Shown here piece by piece: positions 17,497 to 25,573 of a DNA stretch of 64,000 nucleotides. Positions within the stretch are counted from its first letter, which is position 1; each line of letters begins with the position of its first letter. Under the pieces are notes generated by a model, which was given only the letters and a program-made list of their open reading frames with translations, was not told the DNA's origin and ran no database searches. Both the position numbers and the translations under genes were made by a program. Source of the stretch: Thermodesulfatator indicus DSM 15286 (GTDB lineage Bacteria > Desulfobacterota > Thermodesulfobacteria > Thermodesulfobacteriales > Thermodesulfatatoraceae); the NCBI RefSeq assembly GCF_000217795.1, contig NC_015681.1, forward strand, positions 797,244 through 861,243, read 5' to 3'.

Positions 17497-18443
17497 GCTA
17501 CGAAATGTCCTTTGGCAATTTCTTTTAAAGCAGGGGCTTCTCTTTCACAAGAAGATAAGGCCTCCTGGCAGCGAGGGAAGAAGGGGCAGCCCGTAAATTC
17601 AAGGGTAGGGTCAGGGGGTTCGCCTTTTATGTGGCTCATTAGCTTGCGCCTGGCAGGATCAGGCTCGGGCACGGACTCAAGAAGCAGGCGCGTGTACGGA
17701 TGGTGAGGCCTACTCATAAAATCCTCAGTCGGAGAAATTTCTACCACCCGGCCAAGGTACATAACCGCCACCCGCTGGCTTAAAAATAGCACCAAAGGTA
17801 AATCGTGCGAAATGAAAAGATAAGTTAAGTTCCCTATTTTTTTGAACTCAAGGAGCAGTTTAAGTATCTGGGCCTGAACAGAAACATCAAGGGCAGAGGT
17901 TGGCTCATCAAGCACCAGCACTTTGGGCGAAAGGATAAGGGCCCTGGCTAGCGCTATGCGCTGGCGCTGGCCGCCGCTAAACTGATGGGGATAACGATCC
18001 ATATCTTCTTCACGAAGCCCTACCCTGGTTAGCATTTCAGCTACTCTAGCACGAAGCTCTCTTTTAGGGGCCAGACGGTGAATCATTAAAGGCTCAGCCA
18101 GAAGTTCGTAAATTTTTTTGCGTGGGTTAAGAGAGGCGAAGGGATCCTGAAAGACGATTTGTATTTTGCGGCGATACGGACGTCGTTCTTTCTCAGAAAA
18201 GGCTGAAAAATTTACCCCTTCAAAAAAGACTTCACCTTCTTCAGGTGTTTCAAGACCTAGGGCCAGACGTGCCAGCGTGCTCTTACCACAACCAGACTCC
18301 CCCAGGATGCCCAGGACTTCGTTTTCATAAACGGAAAGATTTATATGACGCAGGGCATAAAAGGCCTTTTTGCCGGCGAAAAAACCACGGCGCAGGTGAT
18401 AAACCTTTGAAACATCACGAAACTCAAGCGTAATTTTATCCAA
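17481..18443 (-). CDS. Oligopeptide/dipeptide ABC transporter ATP-binding protein (OppF/DppF type)
   Basis: 320 residues. Walker [10 protein letters not shown] lies near 48-56, signature FSGGQRQR near 155, and Walker B VLVLDEPTSALD near 178. The C-terminal oligopeptide-type tail contains GCPFFPRC...SSC, a Cys cluster usual in this subfamily. It energises peptide uptake with an OppD partner. The natural partner is the OppD gene at 20869-21822 on the same strand, now separated by about 2.4 kb of mobile and repeat DNA. The permease and binding-protein genes are not in the window. It runs into rtcA by a 16-bp overlap. Confidence 0.92.
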   Translation of the reverse strand: MDKITLEFRDVSKVYHLRRGFFAGKKAFYALRHINLSVYENEVLGILGESGCGKSTLARLALGLETPEEGEVFFEGVNFSAFSEKERRPYRRKIQIVFQDPFASLNPRKKIYELLAEPLMIHRLAPKRELRARVAEMLTRVGLREEDMDRYPHQFSGGQRQRIALARALILSPKVLVLDEPTSALDVSVQAQILKLLLEFKKIGNLTYLFISHDLPLVLFLSQRVAVMYLGRVVEISPTEDFMSRPHHPYTRLLLESVPEPDPARRKLMSHIKGEPPDPTLEFTGCPFFPRCQEALSSCEREAPALKEIAKGHFVACHRL

Positions 18444-18635
18444 ATGTAATTCTCCTTTTCGTCAGCGCGAGAAATACTCGCTACGCTCGGGACAAGGATT
18501 GCTTCGCTTCGCTCACAAGTATAAAAAGTTAGCCACCATAATAAAAAATTTCCACCATTCTGTCACTGCGAAGAGCCGGAGGCGGCGAAGTCTCTTAAGT
18601 AAAACATTTTGCCAGGGTCTTTTTAAAAAGATTAC

Positions 18636-18697
18636 GAGACCTTTGCAAATATCTTAGTCAAGAGACTGCTTCGCCCATAAGGGCTCGCAGTGACAGA
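18636..18697. repeat. MITE-like end (GAGACCTTTGCAAAT) with internal palindromic arm
   Basis: GAGACCTTTGCAAAT (18636-18650) leads into GACTGCTTCGCCC...GGGCTCGCAGTGACA. The same order occurs at 25574-25637 and 35184-35247. The matching opposite end, TTTTGCAAAGATCTC, is at 20165-20179, so the IS110 element lies between the two ends. Confidence 0.7.
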
Positions 18698-18757
18698 TAG
18701 AAAATAGACTCGCAGTGATAACCACAAAGAGTCATGGTATGGTTCCAATTTAACCCT

Positions 18758-18831
18758 GTCATTGCGAGGCCTCGTTAGAGGCCGAAGCAATCCCAGGGAC
18801 TGCTTCGTCGCCTTCGGCTCCTCGCAGTGAC
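18758..18831. repeat. Palindromic GTCATTGCGAGG repeat, 74-bp copy
   Basis: It begins GTCATTGCGAGGCCTCG and ends GCTCCTCGCAGTGAC, so the two ends are inverted repeats. Copies or halves occur at 10593-10658, 18460-18517 (degenerate), 18564-18600, 20084-20150, 35405-35465, 36990-37050 and 63125-63188. The gap 18444-18890 holds no gene; it is made almost entirely of such copies. Confidence 0.8.
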
Positions 18832-18890
18832 GCCTGAGAGAGTCATTGTATGGTTTTAAGTAAAGGGCAAAAGCATTAAAGTAAAAAAAG

Positions 18891-19056
18891 TTGGTAGGGA
18901 GGGACAGGCTGTTGAGTCATGGAACGTTTGCTTTTTAGCAAACTGTTCGATCGCAAGATTAGCCGTCCTTCCCTGTGTTTGAACAGTATCCGGGACGTTT
19001 CCGCTTACGGAAACTGTCCGTATACAAGGCTAAACCTGGAAGGACCTCCCTACCAA
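18891..19056 (+). ncRNA. Candidate IS110 bridge RNA in the left end of the element
   Basis: A region of about 166 nt between the left side of the IS and the transposase ATG is closed by a perfect 12-bp inverted repeat (18891-18902 with 19045-19056). Inside are a hairpin GTTTGC/GCAAAC (18926-18943), a hairpin GTTTCCG-CTTA-CGGAAAC (18997-19014, extended by flanking GAC/GTC), and long-range pairs TTAGCC/GGCTAA (18959-18964 with 19028-19033) and GTCCTTCC/GGAAGGAC. IS110-group recombinases are known to use a structured bridge RNA encoded in this position. The RNA call is inference from position and fold. A 60-codon frame across it has no protein character. Confidence 0.6.
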
Positions 19057-19097
19057 CAATCTTTATTTTATCTCAAAGAAAGGAGAATTGAAGACCT

Positions 19098-20067
19098 ATG
19101 AAAAATTTATCTTTTCTTGGGGTGGATGTGGCCAAGGATACATTGGTTATTTTTGATGGCCAGAAGGTTTACGAGTTTCAAAATGAAAGGGGTTTAAAGA
19201 AATTTAAGAGGAAGTTTTTTAAGAAGAAAGAAGACAGGAAGAAAAGGGTGGTGATATACGAGCCCACAGGGCCATATTCGGTATTTCTGGAGGAGTTCTG
19301 TGCTACGAATATGATAAAAGTAGTATCCATTAACCCCAGAAAAGTCCCCCGTTTAAGAGAAGTATTAGGTCATAGAGCAAAAACAGATAATCTTGATGCG
19401 AAACTGTTATACGAATATCACAAGATAGTTAGCGAAGAAGAGATCAAAGAAATAGAATATAACGAAAATTTAGAGAAATTATCTTTATTGTTAAGTGAGT
19501 ATCAATTACTTCAAAATATAGAAAACAAGTTATCTAATTTTCTAGAGTATTTAGATAGAGTACCAGTAGATAGTAAAGAAAGCAAAAAAACACATACAGA
19601 AAAACTTAGAAGAAACAAGGCAGAGGCTTCAGAAGATAAAGAAAGAGATGGAGGAATTAGTAAATAAAGATGACGACATAAACAAAGGGGTTAAAGAAAT
19701 AGAGAAAGTTAAAGGTATAGGGAAGATGATAGCGACATATTGTTACATCTTTTTTCGGAAGAGGCGGATAAGAAACCGGCGGGAGGTAGTAGCTCTAGCA
19801 GGATTGGACCCGGAAGTAAAGGAATCTGGTAAGAGGAAGCTGGTAACCAGGATAAGCAAGAAAGGGGATAATAGGTTAAGGAGTTTGCTTTTTATGGGGG
19901 CGCTTAGTGCCATAAGATGTAAAGAAGGGGGACTAAAAGAGTATTACGAAAGTTTGATAAAGAGAGGAAAACCGAAGAAAGTGGCCATAATAGCCTGTGC
20001 CAGAAAATTATTGATATTTGCTTTCTATAATTACAAAAAATGGCAAATGGAAGTTCAAAGTGCTTGA
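19098..20067 (+). pseudogene. IS110-family transposase, frameshifted
   Basis: ATG 19098 (after AAAGGAGAATT) opens a DEDD RuvC-like N-terminal domain: LGVDVAKDTLVIFDG (first Asp), YEPTGPYS (Glu), and GHRAKTDNLDAKLL (the last Asp pair). Reading then shifts by one base at an A7 run near 19577-19583. The coiled-coil linker and the C-terminal Tnp domain with the conserved serine region (VVALAGLDPEVKESGKRKLVTRISKKGDNRLRSLLF) continue in the next frame to 20067. Removing one A restores a single protein of about 320 aa. A garbled stretch after CYIFF (about 19748-19790) may hide a second, compensating pair of shifts. IS110 transposases are not known to need frameshifting, so this copy is probably dead. 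Confidence 0.8.
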
Positions 20068-20164
20068 CAAAAACCACAGTATCTTGCGAGGCCTCGTTAG
20101 AGGCCGAAGCAACGCTCTCGCGAAGCGCTAAGCGCTGTGGCGATCTATCTATATTTTCCTGAAT

Positions 20165-20179
20165 TTTTGCAAAGATCTC
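20165..20179. repeat. MITE-like terminal repeat (TTTTGCAAAGATCTC)
   Basis: This is the inverted counterpart of GAGACCTTTGCAAAT at 18636-18650. The bases between 20084 and 20164 are a half copy of the palindromic repeat. Similar closing ends occur at 25763-25772 and 35531-35545. Confidence 0.6.
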
Positions 20180-20189
20180 ATTACAATTA

Positions 20190-20597
20190 TTAAGCCTCAA
20201 AAAACTTGGAACATCTGTGTTTCAATTTTTTATCAAAAGTTAATATTTCGCCTTTTTGTTTATGAGCTTTTACGCACAGAAAACACTCAAGCCAAATAAG
20301 ACCTTCAGATTCAAAAAATAAGTTTAAGGCTTCAAGCAATACTTTCTTGTCACGATTGACCACACCCCTGTATAGCAAAAGGTCTTTCAGGGCTTCCGCA
20401 GTTTCTCTTGCTGGAATACTGTAAGTTTTAGTAAGCACATAAAAAGTTTCCAACAAAACTTCCGGAAGTATAATAGCTTTTTGATATCCTTGTCTCAGAT
20501 CTTCGAAAAAAGGACAAATTTCTTGGTATTGTTCCTCAATATCGGCCAAAAGATAGCGCAAAAGAACATTGGTATCAGGGAAGATCACGGTACCCAT
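20190..20597 (-). CDS. PIN-domain ribonuclease toxin (VapC-like)
   Basis: 135 residues. The PIN active-site start FPDTNVLLRYLL has the first Asp at D8, a Glu in LPEVLLETFYVL at about 45, and the closing TFDKKL near 120. The position usually written D-(A/C)-hydrophobic in the third acidic site reads LIWLECFL, i.e. Glu replaces Asp, which may weaken metal binding. VapC toxins cleave tRNA or rRNA. It starts 23 bp inside the upstream AbrB-type antitoxin gene, the usual toxin-antitoxin arrangement. It lies inside the insertion that separates oppD from oppF. Confidence 0.82.
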   Translation of the reverse strand: MGTVIFPDTNVLLRYLLADIEEQYQEICPFFEDLRQGYQKAIILPEVLLETFYVLTKTYSIPARETAEALKDLLLYRGVVNRDKKVLLEALNLFFESEGLIWLECFLCVKAHKQKGEILTFDKKLKHRCSKFFEA

Positions 20598-20811
20598 CGG
20601 CTACTTTTTGCCAGGCAATCTCTCGTTTTTCTGAATGAGAAAAATCTTCTTTAACGTATTTTTTGAATATTCCACCTACGTTTCTAACGGATTCAAGAAT
20701 TATTTTCCCCTCTACTACTCTAAAACGCACTAAATCTGTTCCCAAAATCTGCCGCATTTTTTTGGGAATAGTAACCTGACCTTTAGAAGAAATTTTTAGC
20801 ATAGCTTCCAT
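20575..20811 (-). CDS. AbrB/SpoVT-type antitoxin (VapB-like)
   Basis: 78 residues. The N-terminal swapped-hairpin AbrB domain is clear (MLKISSKGQVTIPKKMRQIL, then DLVRFRVVEGKIIL). The C-terminal 30 residues are a toxin-binding tail of mixed charge. A CTGGAG sequence lies 8 nt before ATG 20811; the second Met at residue 4 is an alternative. The antitoxin should bind its own promoter and neutralise the VapC-like protein encoded downstream. Confidence 0.82.
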   Translation of the reverse strand: MEAMLKISSKGQVTIPKKMRQILGTDLVRFRVVEGKIILESVRNVGGIFKKYVKEDFSHSEKREIAWQKVADGYRDLP

Positions 20812-20868
20812 GTTTTACTCCAGGTGAAATTCTTTACTAAGAGTGCTTGACCATCTAGAAGCCCAAAC

Positions 20869-21822
20869 TCAAGCACCACTTGCATAAAAACACCTAACCA
20901 AATGCCCTTTGGCTACTTCCTGCCACGAGGGCTCTTTCTCTAAACAAACTTTACGAACAATAGGGCAGCGGTCAGAGAATTTACATCCCTTGGGCCTGGC
21001 CCCGGGCGGGGGCACCTGACCTGGCAGAGGTTTCAGCTCTTTTTTATCGGGACGAGGCAATACTTCAAGAAGGGCCTTAGTGTACGGGTGAAGAGGCCTT
21101 GAGAAAAGCTCTTCACAGGTAGCCTTTTCCACCAGACGGCCGGCATACATTACCGCCACGTAATCGGCTAAAGTGGCCACTACCCCCAGGTCGTGTGAAA
21201 TAAGCAGGATGGAAAGATTTCGTTTTTCTCGCAAAGTGGCCAGAAGCGCAAGTATCTGCGCTTGAATAGTAACATCAAGAGCTGTGGTAGGCTCATCGGC
21301 AATAAGGAGAAGAGGATCTCCAGCCAGGGCCATAGCTATCATTACCCGCTGGCGCATACCCCCTGAAAGCTCGTGAGGATAAGCTTTAAGACGAGACTCT
21401 GGCGCAGGGATCCCTACTTCTGCCAGGAGCCTTGCCGCTTGGGCCAGGGCTTCCTTGTGCGAAAGCCCCTTGTGCCACTCAAGAACCTCGGCAATCTGTG
21501 TGCCCACAGTGAAAACAGGGTTAAGGCTTACCATTGGGTCCTGAAAAATCATGGCCACTTTGGCGCCACGGATTTTGCGCATTTCCTCTGGAGGGAGTGA
21601 AAGAATATTTTTCCCTTGAAAAAGTATCTCGCCGCTCGTTACTTCAAGGCCGGGAGGCAAAAGGCGCATAATAGCAAGCCCTGTCAAACTTTTGCCACAA
21701 CCAGATTCTCCTACCAGGGCAAGTATCTTCCCGGAGGGTAGGAAAAAGGAGACATCCTCCACTACCGGAACCCTTGACTTACTATATGAAATGTTTAGAG
21801 CGTTAATTTCCAGCAGATTCAT
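20869..21822 (-). CDS. Oligopeptide/dipeptide ABC transporter ATP-binding protein (OppD/DppD type)
   Basis: 317 residues. Walker [10 protein letters not shown] lies near 38-46, signature LSGGMRQR near 152, and Walker [13 protein letters not shown] near 173. The C-terminal oligopeptide extension carries [15 protein letters not shown]. The T-to-L change after GKS is common in OppD. It is the partner of the OppF-type gene at 17481-18443; both face left and would normally be adjacent, but VapBC and IS110/repeat DNA now lie between them. It is divergent from the rhomboid gene. Confidence 0.92.
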   Translation of the reverse strand: MNLLEINALNISYSKSRVPVVEDVSFFLPSGKILALVGESGCGKSLTGLAIMRLLPPGLEVTSGEILFQGKNILSLPPEEMRKIRGAKVAMIFQDPMVSLNPVFTVGTQIAEVLEWHKGLSHKEALAQAARLLAEVGIPAPESRLKAYPHELSGGMRQRVMIAMALAGDPLLLIADEPTTALDVTIQAQILALLATLREKRNLSILLISHDLGVVATLADYVAVMYAGRLVEKATCEELFSRPLHPYTKALLEVLPRPDKKELKPLPGQVPPPGARPKGCKFSDRCPIVRKVCLEKEPSWQEVAKGHLVRCFYASGA

Positions 21823-21881
21823 CTTGACACAAGCTTAACCGTCCCCATTTTTTCAAGCAACTAAAATAAGGAGGCTTTGCC

Positions 21882-22622
21882 ATGTTTCCCATTCAGGATA
21901 GCGCCCCAAGGCGAGGGGTACCGCTGGCTACTTACTTCTTGATAGCGGTAAACGTAGCCATTTTTCTGGTAGAAGTTTCTCTTCCCAAAGAACTCCTCCA
22001 GCAAATAGTTTTCTATCTGGGGGTAGTGCCAGCGCGTTACACCGGAGGCCTTAACGATGTAGGCCCAGGCCTGAAGTACCTAGCCCTTTTCACTTCACTT
22101 TTTCTCCATGGAAGTTGGATCCATCTTTTTGGAAATATGTGGACGCTCTGGATCTTTGGCGACAATGTAGAAGACCGCATGGGGAGTTTACGTTTTCTGG
22201 CCTTCTATATCTTGTGCGGGCTGGCGGCGTCTTTTACCCATATTTACTTTCACCCAACTTCCACTGTCCCTACCATAGGCGCTTCAGGGGCTATTTCAGG
22301 GGTGCTTGGCGCCTATTACGCTCTATTCCCGCTGGCCAGAGTAATTGTTATGATTCCCGTCTTTATTTTTCCGTTCTTTTTTGAATTGCCGGCGGTGTTT
22401 TATCTCGCCTGGTGGTTCTTTTTACAGGTCTTTTCCGGCACGCTTTCCATTGTTCACGGTGAGATCGTTGGTGGCGTGGCCTGGTGGGCTCACGCCGGAG
22501 GCTTTGTTGCTGGTCTTCTGCTTCACCGGTTTTTCTGTAAACGAGGCTTCCGCAAATATTTCTTTGATGAGTACCGACCCTGGGGCGTTTTGGCCCTATA
22601 TCAAAATAAAACAAATCGTTAA
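21882..22622 (+). CDS. Rhomboid-family intramembrane serine protease
   Basis: 246 residues with about six membrane helices. The catalytic serine is S135 in GASGAISG and the catalytic histidine H204 in WWAHAGGFVAG. The conserved HLFGNMWTLWIFG motif is at about 81-93. It cleaves transmembrane helices of other proteins within the membrane; the substrates are unknown. AATAAGGAGGCTTTGCC precedes the ATG. The next gene, a Clp-like membrane protease, begins 11 bp later, so the two proteases are probably co-expressed. Confidence 0.92.
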   Translation: MFPIQDSAPRRGVPLATYFLIAVNVAIFLVEVSLPKELLQQIVFYLGVVPARYTGGLNDVGPGLKYLALFTSLFLHGSWIHLFGNMWTLWIFGDNVEDRMGSLRFLAFYILCGLAASFTHIYFHPTSTVPTIGASGAISGVLGAYYALFPLARVIVMIPVFIFPFFFELPAVFYLAWWFFLQVFSGTLSIVHGEIVGGVAWWAHAGGFVAGLLLHRFFCKRGFRKYFFDEYRPWGVLALYQNKTNR

Positions 22623-22633
22623 GGAGGTGTAAG

Positions 22634-23485
22634 ATGACAGGTTTTGACATTTTTTGGATTTTCTTCATTTTAATGACGCTTCAACCTTTGATGCGGCAGC
22701 GATTTTTAGAAGCCGCCCGGCAGCGCATGATTGAAAAGATTGAAAAGAAGAGAAACTCGCGTGTAATTTTGCTGGTGCACCGCCAGGAAACCATGAGCTT
22801 CTTTGGCTTTCCCGTAATGCGCTACATTGACGTGAACGACTCCGAACAGGTAATTCGGGCCATTCACATGACTGATCCTGATGTCCCCATTGATTTGGTC
22901 TTACACACGCCAGGTGGTCTGGTGCTGGCTGCCCTTCAAATTGCCAAGGCCTTGAAACGTCATAAGGCCAAGACCACGGTTTTTGTGCCGCACTACGCCA
23001 TGAGCGGTGGAACCCTGATTGCCCTTGCGGCTGACGAAATCGTTATGGACGAACACGCGGTGCTCGGCCCGGTTGACCCACAACTTGGCCAGTATCCAGC
23101 CGCTTCTATCGTCAAAGTGAAACAGGAAAAACCCGTAGAAAAGATCGATGACCAAACTTTGATTTTGGCCGATGTTTCGGAAAAGGCTTTAAAGCAGATG
23201 AAAGAACAGTTAAAGGAATTGCTTTCCGATAAGTATCCTGCAAATAAAGTAGAAGAATTAGCCGAGATTATGTCTCAGGGGCGCTGGACTCACGATTATC
23301 CCATAACCTTTGAAGAAGCGAAAAAGCTTGGTCTTCCCGTGCGCACGGACATGCCTGCGGAAATCTATCAGCTAATGAATCTCTTCCCACAGCCGGTAAG
23401 ATATCAGCCTTCAGTCCTGTACGACCCAAGCCCCAAACGAGCCAGTGAAAACAAAATAGAATCATTGGTAAAGAGCTTAAAGTAA
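22634..23485 (+). CDS. SDH-type (ClpP-fold) serine protease with N-terminal membrane anchor
   Basis: 283 residues. One hydrophobic N-terminal helix (about 5-18) is followed by a ClpP/crotonase-fold domain with VLHTPGG (90-95) and the nucleophile serine S124 in AMSGGTLIALAADE. This wording matches the SDH proteinase family (PF01972), related to the SppA signal peptide peptidases. The lysine/histidine dyad partner cannot be assigned by eye. The C-terminal 80 residues are basic and Pro-rich. It follows rhomboid by 11 bp, suggesting a shared role in membrane-protein turnover. Confidence 0.85.
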   Translation: MTGFDIFWIFFILMTLQPLMRQRFLEAARQRMIEKIEKKRNSRVILLVHRQETMSFFGFPVMRYIDVNDSEQVIRAIHMTDPDVPIDLVLHTPGGLVLAALQIAKALKRHKAKTTVFVPHYAMSGGTLIALAADEIVMDEHAVLGPVDPQLGQYPAASIVKVKQEKPVEKIDDQTLILADVSEKALKQMKEQLKELLSDKYPANKVEELAEIMSQGRWTHDYPITFEEAKKLGLPVRTDMPAEIYQLMNLFPQPVRYQPSVLYDPSPKRASENKIESLVKSLK

Positions 23486-23489
23486 GATG

Positions 23490-23512
23490 AAGGGCGGGAA
23501 GCTCCCGCCCTT
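23490..23512. terminator. Hairpin between convergent protease and channel genes
   Basis: AAGGGCGGGA (23490-23499) pairs perfectly with TCCCGCCCTT (23503-23512), just after the stop at 23485 and just before the convergent stop at 23520. The T-run is short but the GC stem is strong. It probably serves both genes. Confidence 0.65.
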
Positions 23513-23519
23513 AACGAAA

Positions 23520-24620
23520 TTACTTGTTTAAAAGTTTTCGCAAAAGTTCTTCGGCAACACTTTTTCCGCCGAGACCAAAAGCTAGGGCAAAGGCTAAGCC
23601 AGCACCAATACACAATGAAAAAACTACGATCTTGACTATATCTGGAGACAACCCAACGAAAGGAAGAGCAATAAAAACCGCCGCCACAATAAAGGCCACC
23701 TGAATGGTTTTAGCCAAAGACTTGTTAGCAATTTTTTGCGAAAAAGTACTTCCAAGAAAAATACCGGCAAACAAAATTAGAAAAGCTACCACTAATTTAA
23801 AGGCTATTAAAATAAAAGAGTAAGTTAACTGATAAAGAGCAGTGGCTTCTAAATAGTTAAACGCCTGAGATAAACCGAGAAGAACAGCAAAGGTGACAAC
23901 TAAATACCTTACTATTTCGCTAAAATTAACACCTTCCCCAAAAATACCAGTTTTCCTGATAGCATCTTCCAGATTAAGATTCCTTACAACACGAGCCAAA
24001 ATATCAGCAAGGATTCTTCCCACATAAAAGGCTATTCCCAGAATTAAAATAGCGGCGATTACTTTAGGAATGGCTTCAAAAATAGTAGTAAGCATACCAA
24101 CGGCAGGCTTAGTGATAGCTTCTATCTGAAGCGTGTTAAGAGCAGCAATTATTACGAAAATTACTATTAAGCCATAAACAATATTGCCTACAACGGTAGC
24201 AATGTTTTTAAATCCGTATTTTTCCGCTAAAGATTTAATTTTTATAGTTTCGAGAAGAGAAGATATAAACTCTCGGGCTATTTTAGCAAAGAGAAAACCT
24301 ATGACCAAAATGACAATGGCCCCTACAATATTGGGCATGTATGCCGCTACCTTATTGAGTAGATCAAGAAAAGGCTCAGTAACATACTTGAGTCCAAGAA
24401 CTTCCAATACGGCCACTACGGTGATTAAAAGAATGAAGTAATAGACTAAGTTACTGGTGCTTTTTAAAAATTCTTCTTGATTTTTAAATGCACTTATCTT
24501 GCCTAAACCCTTTAAAGTGCCGCTTCTTAAAATACGAGCGACAACCCAGCCAACTATTAGTAACGCTAAAGCTTGGATCGCCAAAATCAAATAGGGCAAA
24601 AGGTTATTTAACCATTCCAT
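23520..24620 (-). CDS. Mechanosensitive ion channel family / TM-helix repeat protein
   Basis: 366 residues, very hydrophobic. There are about eight helices arranged as repeated units (for example NIVGAIVILVIGFLFAKIARE and a similar IPKVIAAILILGIAFYVG), which is the conserved TM-helix repeat (PF05552) of MscS-related proteins. The cytoplasmic MscS beta domain is not evident, so it may be a shortened channel or a scaffold. The C-terminal ALAFGLGGKSVAEELLRKLL is typical. It has its own promoter and lies next to an AT-rich gap. Confidence 0.75.
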   Translation of the reverse strand: MEWLNNLLPYLILAIQALALLIVGWVVARILRSGTLKGLGKISAFKNQEEFLKSTSNLVYYFILLITVVAVLEVLGLKYVTEPFLDLLNKVAAYMPNIVGAIVILVIGFLFAKIAREFISSLLETIKIKSLAEKYGFKNIATVVGNIVYGLIVIFVIIAALNTLQIEAITKPAVGMLTTIFEAIPKVIAAILILGIAFYVGRILADILARVVRNLNLEDAIRKTGIFGEGVNFSEIVRYLVVTFAVLLGLSQAFNYLEATALYQLTYSFILIAFKLVVAFLILFAGIFLGSTFSQKIANKSLAKTIQVAFIVAAVFIALPFVGLSPDIVKIVVFSLCIGAGLAFALAFGLGGKSVAEELLRKLLNK

Positions 24621-24663
24621 TTTAAACCTCCTTACGCCTTATTTAGTAATTTTATAAAAATGT

Positions 24664-24691
24664 ATTATATATTATTCAGTAAAAATGTCAA
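24664..24691 (-). promoter_or_regulatory. Strong promoter for the mechanosensitive channel gene
   Basis: On the minus strand TTGACA (24686-24691) and TATAAT (24664-24669) are separated by 16 bp, both perfect sigma-70 hexamers, about 45 bp upstream of the ATG at 24620. The rest of the 363-bp gap (24692-24910) holds a degenerate repeat end, AATCTTTGCAAAG (24776-24788), and no gene. Confidence 0.7.
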
Positions 24692-24913
24692 TATAGTATA
24701 TAAAATAATCTAGTAAAATATATGAATAAAATAATTTTAAATTGTCATCTATTAGAATTAACTAAATTTAATAAGAATCTTTGCAAAGACAGAACGTTAG
24801 TTGAGATCGCCTCAGACTACGTCGCCCCGCGACAGAGAAATAGCAAAGCAATTTGACTTAACAGGGAAAGAAGGGAAAAAGTTAAAACCATCTGACGACC
24901 AAGATTTAAAAAT

Positions 24914-24942
24914 AAAAAAGCCCCGCAAGCGGGGCTTTTTAA
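24914..24942 (-). terminator. Terminator after slyD
   Basis: AGCCCCGC (24919-24926) and GCGGGGCT (24929-24936) form an 8-bp stem with a two-base loop, with A-runs on one side and T-runs on the other. It can work in both directions and lies 42 bp beyond the slyD stop. Confidence 0.85.
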
Positions 24943-24983
24943 CTGGGTACTCTTAAGGGTAACTACCCTCTGAACTAGCAGCT

Positions 24984-25472
24984 TCAGCCACTTCCGCAAT
25001 TGCGCATATCACAAGCGGCAAAATCCATAGCCGTGGCTTCACGAACTTCGTCTATCTTGATTTTCATAATTACGTTGTGGCCAGCAGCAGGGTGATTAAA
25101 ATCAGCCACGACTTTGCCGTCTTTTTTAGCTATTACTAAAAACATAAGCTGGCGGCCAGTAGGAGTAACTTCTTGATAATATTCGCCTTCTTTAACCTGG
25201 TCTGGATTTTTGAGCTGGTCAAGAGAAATTTCCTGGACAAGATTTTTGTCATAAGGACCGTAAGCCTGCTCAGGCGGGATAGTAACGGTGATTTCTTCAC
25301 CTTCTTTAGCACCAACAATAGCTTGTTCAATAATAGGCATGAGAGGATCACGGCCAAGGAGAAAGCTCACTTTCATAGGCCTGGCAAACCAGGCTGGAGT
25401 TTCTTTGCCTTCAATTTCGAGCTGGTAGCTCAGGGTAATTACTTTGTTAGGGGCAACGGTTTTGTCTTCCAT
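24984..25472 (-). CDS. slyD: SlyD-type FKBP peptidyl-prolyl isomerase / chaperone
   Basis: ATG 25472 (162 aa) is chosen because TTGGAGGAAGAA lies directly before it; an in-frame TTG four codons upstream would remove the ribosome-binding site. FKBP strands surround an inserted IF chaperone domain (about 75-130). The family phrases GRDPLMPIIEQAIVGAKEGE, PPEQAYGPYD and DFNHPAAGH are all present. The C-terminus CDMRNCGSG is a short metal-binding tail rather than the long His-rich tail of E. coli SlyD. It folds proteins by prolyl isomerisation and may handle nickel. Monocistronic. Confidence 0.9.
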   Translation of the reverse strand: MEDKTVAPNKVITLSYQLEIEGKETPAWFARPMKVSFLLGRDPLMPIIEQAIVGAKEGEEITVTIPPEQAYGPYDKNLVQEISLDQLKNPDQVKEGEYYQEVTPTGRQLMFLVIAKKDGKVVADFNHPAAGHNVIMKIKIDEVREATAMDFAACDMRNCGSG

Positions 25473-25573
25473 TTCTTCCTCCAAAATACAAATTGTAAAA
25501 TTTTACTCTAGCAAACAAGTCAACTATCGTCAAAATTTATTTTTGTTTAATCAACTATTGTTAAAATTTATAC

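Larger units (their letters stand above)
18834..20083 (+). mobile_element. IS110-family insertion sequence (approximate limits)
   Basis: The element contains the structured left end and the frameshifted DEDD transposase. IS110 elements lack terminal inverted repeats, so the limits are uncertain. The right limit is placed at the CT of ATCTTGCGAGG (20081-20091), where the palindromic genomic repeat resumes. The left limit is somewhere between 18832 and 18890. The right junction has the CT dinucleotide core typical of the family. Confidence 0.5.

Noticed and set aside
18919-19101. 60-codon frame upstream of the IS110 transposase
   Set aside because: It crosses the strongly folded left end; the structure explains the sequence better and the frame runs into the transposase start.
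19577-19583. Programmed -1 frameshift in the IS110 transposase
   Set aside because: The needed shift is +1, not -1, and IS110 transposases are single-frame proteins; mutation is simpler.
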